Part shown: positions 60,883 to 64,000 of the stretch, piece by piece | How positions within the stretch are numbered: the first letter of the stretch is position 1 | Layout of the letters: the number at the start of each line of letters is the position of its first letter | Origin: Mycobacterium xenopi | GTDB lineage: Bacteria; Actinomycetota; Actinomycetes; Mycobacteriales; Mycobacteriaceae | Direction: 5' to 3' | Assembly: GCF_009936235.1 (NCBI RefSeq) | Contig: NZ_AP022314.1 | Span: 3,038,001 to 3,102,000 of the forward strand | DNA length: 64,000 bases | The notes under the pieces: generated by a model | Databases searched by the model: none | What the model saw: only the letters and a program-made list of their open reading frames with translations | Told to the model about the DNA's origin: nothing | Translations under genes and position numbers: made by a program

Positions 60883-62259
60883 ATGTCTTTCGTGGTGACG
60901 ACGCCGGAGATGCTGGCGGCTGCAAGCGGTGACCTGCAGCGAATTGGCACGGCGCTAAGCGCGGGAAACGCGGCCGCCGCCGCTCCGACAACGGGTGTGT
61001 TGGCGCCTGCGGCCGATTCGGTGTCGGCGCGCACCGCCGCAGTTTTCGCCGGATACGCCCGGCAGTATCAGGCTCTCAGCGCACAAGCTGCGGCGTTCCA
61101 CAGTCAGTTCGTCCAAGCGTTGAACGCCGCCGGCAACTCATATGCCGACACCGAGGCTGCCAATGCCGCCGCCCAGCTGGCGGGCCACGTGGGCGGTAGT
61201 AATGCGGGCGTCGGCCACCTCACCAACGGCAACTTGAGCACCGCAAACGTCGGCCTGCTCAACTCGAGCACGGCAAACCTTAATTCGGCCAGCAACGTCA
61301 ACAATGCGGCGCTTGCGTCGACGTTGTCGCGCACCGGGACTGCGTTGATCATGGGCGGCACCGGAAACCCGCAACCCGACCCCGGCTACGTTGCTGCCGT
61401 AAATCAGCTCTACATCGCGCCCAAGTACCCCGGTTACAACCCGGTGGGGCTTTATACGCCTGAGCAGTTTTGGCCGGTAACGGGTCTGACCAGCCAAACG
61501 TTCGGCCAGTCGGTGAATCAGGGTGTGCCGTTACTGAACAACGCGATCATGACTCAAACCGCTGGCGGCAACCATGTCGTCGTCGTGGGTTACTCGCAGA
61601 GCGCCACGGTGGCCACTCTGGAAATGCGCCATCTCAATGCGTTGCCGGCCAGTGCACGGCCAAGTCCAGACCAGCTCTCCTTTGTGCTGCTGGGCGATCC
61701 GAACAATCCCAACGGCGGGATCCTCGAGCGCTTCCACGGCTTGTACATCCCAGGCCTGGATGTGCTCTTCAACGGCGCGACCCCGCCAAACACGCCCTAC
61801 CCCACCGCGATTTACACGATCCAGTACGACGGCTGGGCCGATTTCCCGCAGTACCCAATTAATCTCGTCGCCGATGCCAACGCCGTTGCAGGCATCTATT
61901 ACCTGCACGGCGCGTATCCGGATCTCACGGCCGCACAGCTTGCTGCGGCTGTGCAACAGCCGGTGTCTGCGGGGTACACCGGTGCCACCTCCTACTACTT
62001 GATCCCGACGCAGAATCTGCCGCTCTTGGAACCGCTGCGTCAGGTCCCCGTCGTAGGGAACCCGCTGGCCGACCTCCTCCAGCCCGACCTGCGCGTGATT
62101 GTCGAGCTGGGCTATGACCGGGCCGGCTACGCGAATGTTCCCACTCCGGCCGGATTGTTTCCGAACATCAACCTGTTCGCCGTGGCCGACGACCTGAGCC
62201 ACGGCACGGTGCAAGGCCTGCACGACGGACTGGTCGCTGCGGGAGTGCGCCCCGCATAG
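60883..62259 (+). CDS. PE protein with C-terminal PE-PPE (alpha/beta-hydrolase) domain
   Basis: A 458-residue exported protein. Residues 1-95 are a PE domain (MSFVVTTPEMLAAASGDLQR, ending YADTEAANA with the YxxxE-type export signal). A linker rich in Asn/Ser follows, then a PE-PPE domain from about 155 with serine hydrolase motif VVVGYSQSATVA (Ser238). Asp and His candidates lie further on (FVLLGDPNNPNG, VADDLSHGT). An esterase/lipase activity is known for some family members. GGAGG lies 11 bases before the ATG. Cotranscribed with the PPE gene upstream. The order PPE then PE is the reverse of the usual pairing. Confidence 0.9.
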   Translation: MSFVVTTPEMLAAASGDLQRIGTALSAGNAAAAAPTTGVLAPAADSVSARTAAVFAGYARQYQALSAQAAAFHSQFVQALNAAGNSYADTEAANAAAQLAGHVGGSNAGVGHLTNGNLSTANVGLLNSSTANLNSASNVNNAALASTLSRTGTALIMGGTGNPQPDPGYVAAVNQLYIAPKYPGYNPVGLYTPEQFWPVTGLTSQTFGQSVNQGVPLLNNAIMTQTAGGNHVVVVGYSQSATVATLEMRHLNALPASARPSPDQLSFVLLGDPNNPNGGILERFHGLYIPGLDVLFNGATPPNTPYPTAIYTIQYDGWADFPQYPINLVADANAVAGIYYLHGAYPDLTAAQLAAAVQQPVSAGYTGATSYYLIPTQNLPLLEPLRQVPVVGNPLADLLQPDLRVIVELGYDRAGYANVPTPAGLFPNINLFAVADDLSHGTVQGLHDGLVAAGVRPA

Positions 62260-62305
62260 CGGTCCGTACCCGCGACCTCCCCCCGGAGACGCCCCGCGGG
62301 AAACG

Positions 62306-63340
62306 TCAGCGGATGGACTGCAGCTGGGGCCGCGGTTGCAGTGCCCGACGGTCGGCGAGCGCGTTGGCATCGGCGAGCAACTCCGACAGTTGCAGCGGGT
62401 AGACCGTCTCGCCGGCGGCGGCCAGCTCGGCGATGTCGGCGGCGGTGCACCAACGCGCGGCGTGGATGTAGCGGCGCTCCAACTCGGTGCGCCCGGTGAT
62501 GGTCGGCTCGAACCGGCGGGTGCGGTAGACGAAGAAGAACTCCTGGCTGTCGATCACCGCGCCGTTGAAGTCGAATACCGCGTCGCGCCGCCAGATCGGT
62601 CCGATCATGTCGTCGGCGCCGACGCGCAGCCCGGTCTCTTCGGCAAGCTCGCGAGCGGCGGCTTCCGCCAATTGCTCGCCCGGGCGCACCTGGCCCCCGA
62701 CCGTGAACCACCAGCGCGGCGCGCTGCCGTCGGTGATCGCCGGATCCGATCCGCATAGGAGCAGCACCGCGCCGTCGTCGTCGAGTAGCACGACCCGCGC
62801 TGATGTGCGCTGGCTGGACACACCGTAGGCGGCATGGCCCACCGGATGCGAACGCTCGGCGATTTCGAAATATGTTGGCAGCGAAGCGGTTCCACCCAGC
62901 CGCAGCAGCCGTACCGTGGGGCGTTCACGCAACGCCAACGTGTCGCGGACCGCGTCGTTGTGAAATCGGCGGGCCAACAGCACCCGCGCTTCCGCGTCGG
63001 CGAGCTCGGCGACCAGCGCCGAGGGCAGGGCCGCGGGGTCGACCATCGCCAATGCGGCCGAGAGCTCGTTTTCGCACGCCTCACGCGCATGCCGCGGCGC
63101 ACGCTCGGCGGCATCGGCCAGTGCGGCCAGCCGCTTGCCTTCGGGGCCACCGCCGTACGCGTCGACCGCGATGGCGCGGGCCACCACGGCGCGGCGCGCT
63201 AACGCCCCGTCCAGTGCCTGCCAGGACAGGTCGTAGCGCACGTGCAACCGGTCGAGCCGGTTCGCCGTCTGATACACCCACGCCGCGAACAGCACCAGCA
63301 CCCCGACCAGCACCGCGACGGCCACCACCAGCCAGACCAT
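62306..63340 (-). CDS. Nudix hydrolase domain protein with N-terminal membrane anchor (Rv2609c type)
   Basis: A 344-residue protein. The first 21 residues form a membrane helix (MVWLVVAVAVLVGVLVLFAA), then an alpha-helical region to about 165, then a Nudix domain with the box GGQVRPGEQLAEAAARELAE plus ETGLRV (GX5EX7REUXEEXGU). It should hydrolyse a nucleoside diphosphate linked to another group. Substrate unknown. Its ATG shares one base with the pimA stop. Such a gene follows pimA in mycobacterial PIM synthesis clusters. Confidence 0.9.
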   Translation of the reverse strand: MVWLVVAVAVLVGVLVLFAAWVYQTANRLDRLHVRYDLSWQALDGALARRAVVARAIAVDAYGGGPEGKRLAALADAAERAPRHAREACENELSAALAMVDPAALPSALVAELADAEARVLLARRFHNDAVRDTLALRERPTVRLLRLGGTASLPTYFEIAERSHPVGHAAYGVSSQRTSARVVLLDDDGAVLLLCGSDPAITDGSAPRWWFTVGGQVRPGEQLAEAAARELAEETGLRVGADDMIGPIWRRDAVFDFNGAVIDSQEFFFVYRTRRFEPTITGRTELERRYIHAARWCTAADIAELAAAGETVYPLQLSELLADANALADRRALQPRPQLQSIR

Positions 63341-64000
63341 CAGCTGGCCACCTGCACCTTCGCCCCCGACCCGGCGACCGTCTCGTAGACCCGCATGATC
63401 TGGTTGGCCACCACCGACCAGTCGTATCGGCGCACCGCCTCGGCACCGGCCGCGACATAGCGTTCCCGCAAGACGTCGTTGCTCAGCACGTCGACCAGGG
63501 CGGCTCCCAGCGCCGCCGGATCGTCGACCGGCACCAGGCAGCCGGCCTGCCCGTCGCGCAGCACCCGCCGAAACGCGTGCAGGTCGCTGGCCACGACCGC
63601 GGTGCCCGCGGCCATCGCCTCGACCAGCACGATGCCGAAGCTCTCGCCGCCGGTGTTCGGTGCACAGTACACGTCGGCGCTCCGCAGCGCCGACGCCTTG
63701 CCGGCGTCGTCGACCTGACCCAAAAAACGCAGGTGGTTCACCAATTCGCCGGCCTGGCTGCGTAATTCGTCTTCGTCGCCGCGGCCGACGATCAGCAGCT
63801 GCACATCTGGGAAGTGCCGCACCACGCTCGGCAGCGCGCCGAGCAGCACGCTCATGCCCTTGCGCGGCTCGTCGTAGCGGCCCAAAAACAGCACGGTCTT
63901 GCCGGCCCGCGGATATCCGGGCAGCCGCGCCGCCGAGGCAAAAGAGGCCACGTCAACGCCGTTGGGAATCTCCACCGCGTCCGAACCCAGGGCTTCCATC
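63340..64000 (-). CDS. pimA: Phosphatidylinositol alpha-mannosyltransferase PimA, C-terminal part (incomplete)
   Basis: The gene runs off the right edge. About 220 C-terminal residues are present. PimA adds the first mannose from GDP-Man to phosphatidylinositol on the cytoplasmic face of the membrane. The GT4 C-terminal Rossmann domain is clear: VEIPNGVDVASFASAARLPG, VLFLGRYDEPRKGMSVLLGA, LLIVGRGDEDELR and the EX7E motif in GGESFGIVLVEAMAAGTAVV. It would be the last gene before the Nudix protein in the PIM cluster, as in Rv2610c-Rv2609c. Confidence 0.95.
   Translation of the reverse strand, partial: MEALGSDAVEIPNGVDVASFASAARLPGYPRAGKTVLFLGRYDEPRKGMSVLLGALPSVVRHFPDVQLLIVGRGDEDELRSQAGELVNHLRFLGQVDDAGKASALRSADVYCAPNTGGESFGIVLVEAMAAGTAVVASDLHAFRRVLRDGQAGCLVPVDDPAALGAALVDVLSNDVLRERYVAAGAEAVRRYDWSVVANQIMRVYETVAGSGAKVQVAS

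Overview
The window is high-GC DNA (roughly two-thirds G+C by eye) with dense, mostly overlapping genes, many GTG starts, PE and PPE proteins, a carboxylic acid reductase, Rel, SecD/SecF and the start of a PimA region. This is a Mycobacterium chromosome. From memory of the M. tuberculosis H37Rv map, the backbone is colinear with Rv2534c (efp) through Rv2610c (pimA). Species cannot be fixed from the sequence alone. No tRNA, rRNA, IS transposase, phage gene or CRISPR array was found.

Layout. 1-5631: nusB start, efp, pepQ, a membrane protein and the shikimate block aroQ-aroB-aroK-aroC. 5647-6302: a vapBC toxin-antitoxin pair. 6390-12046: prepilin peptidase, aroE, mltG, ruvX, alaS. 12165-15826: yjbQ, tandem paralogues of Rv2557/Rv2558, a small conserved protein and rarA. 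15937-18015: an SDR / SnoaL-like / SDR cassette that I do not recall at this place in M. tuberculosis. 18026-22597: a coupled operon of ATP-grasp/alpha-E protein, transglutaminase and zinc metallopeptidase. 22598-23742: an AT-rich island with an Rpf gene and two gene remnants. 23743-28955: aspS, a PanE-like reductase, an SRPBCC protein, a zinc metallopeptidase and an Rv2578c-type radical SAM protein. 29009-31318: a DapA-like and class II aldolase pair facing a cupin regulator. 31387-35918: purple acid phosphatase, hisS, a glyoxalase II-like hydrolase and ppiB. 35932-37696: a membrane protein with a small regulator, divergent from a small secreted protein. 37781-45803: relA, apt, a substrate-binding lipoprotein, secF, secD, yajC. 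45869-53347: amidohydrolase, a nitroreductase remnant, a secreted eight-cysteine repeat protein, gabT, a small protein flanked by inverted repeats, and car. 53344-59573: membrane protein, ruvBAC, yebC, pdxT, tesB, pdxS. 59775-64000: PPE, PE-PPE hydrolase, Nudix protein, pimA (incomplete).

How the genes work together. The core supplies chorismate synthesis, cell-wall lytic functions (MltG, Rpf), Sec export (SecD/SecF/YajC), the stringent response (Rel), Holliday junction processing (RuvABC, with a LexA-type box), de novo PLP synthesis (PdxS/PdxT) and several aminoacyl-tRNA synthetases. Accessory genes sit at the junctions of this conserved backbone.

An unusual feature is that seven genes are interrupted by single-base frameshifts: pepQ, aroE, the PanE-like gene, the phosphatase, the lipoprotein, secD (twice, in 7-base homopolymers) and a membrane protein. 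Some of these are normally essential, so sequencing or assembly error is the leading explanation. Each is annotated at its full reconstructed span.
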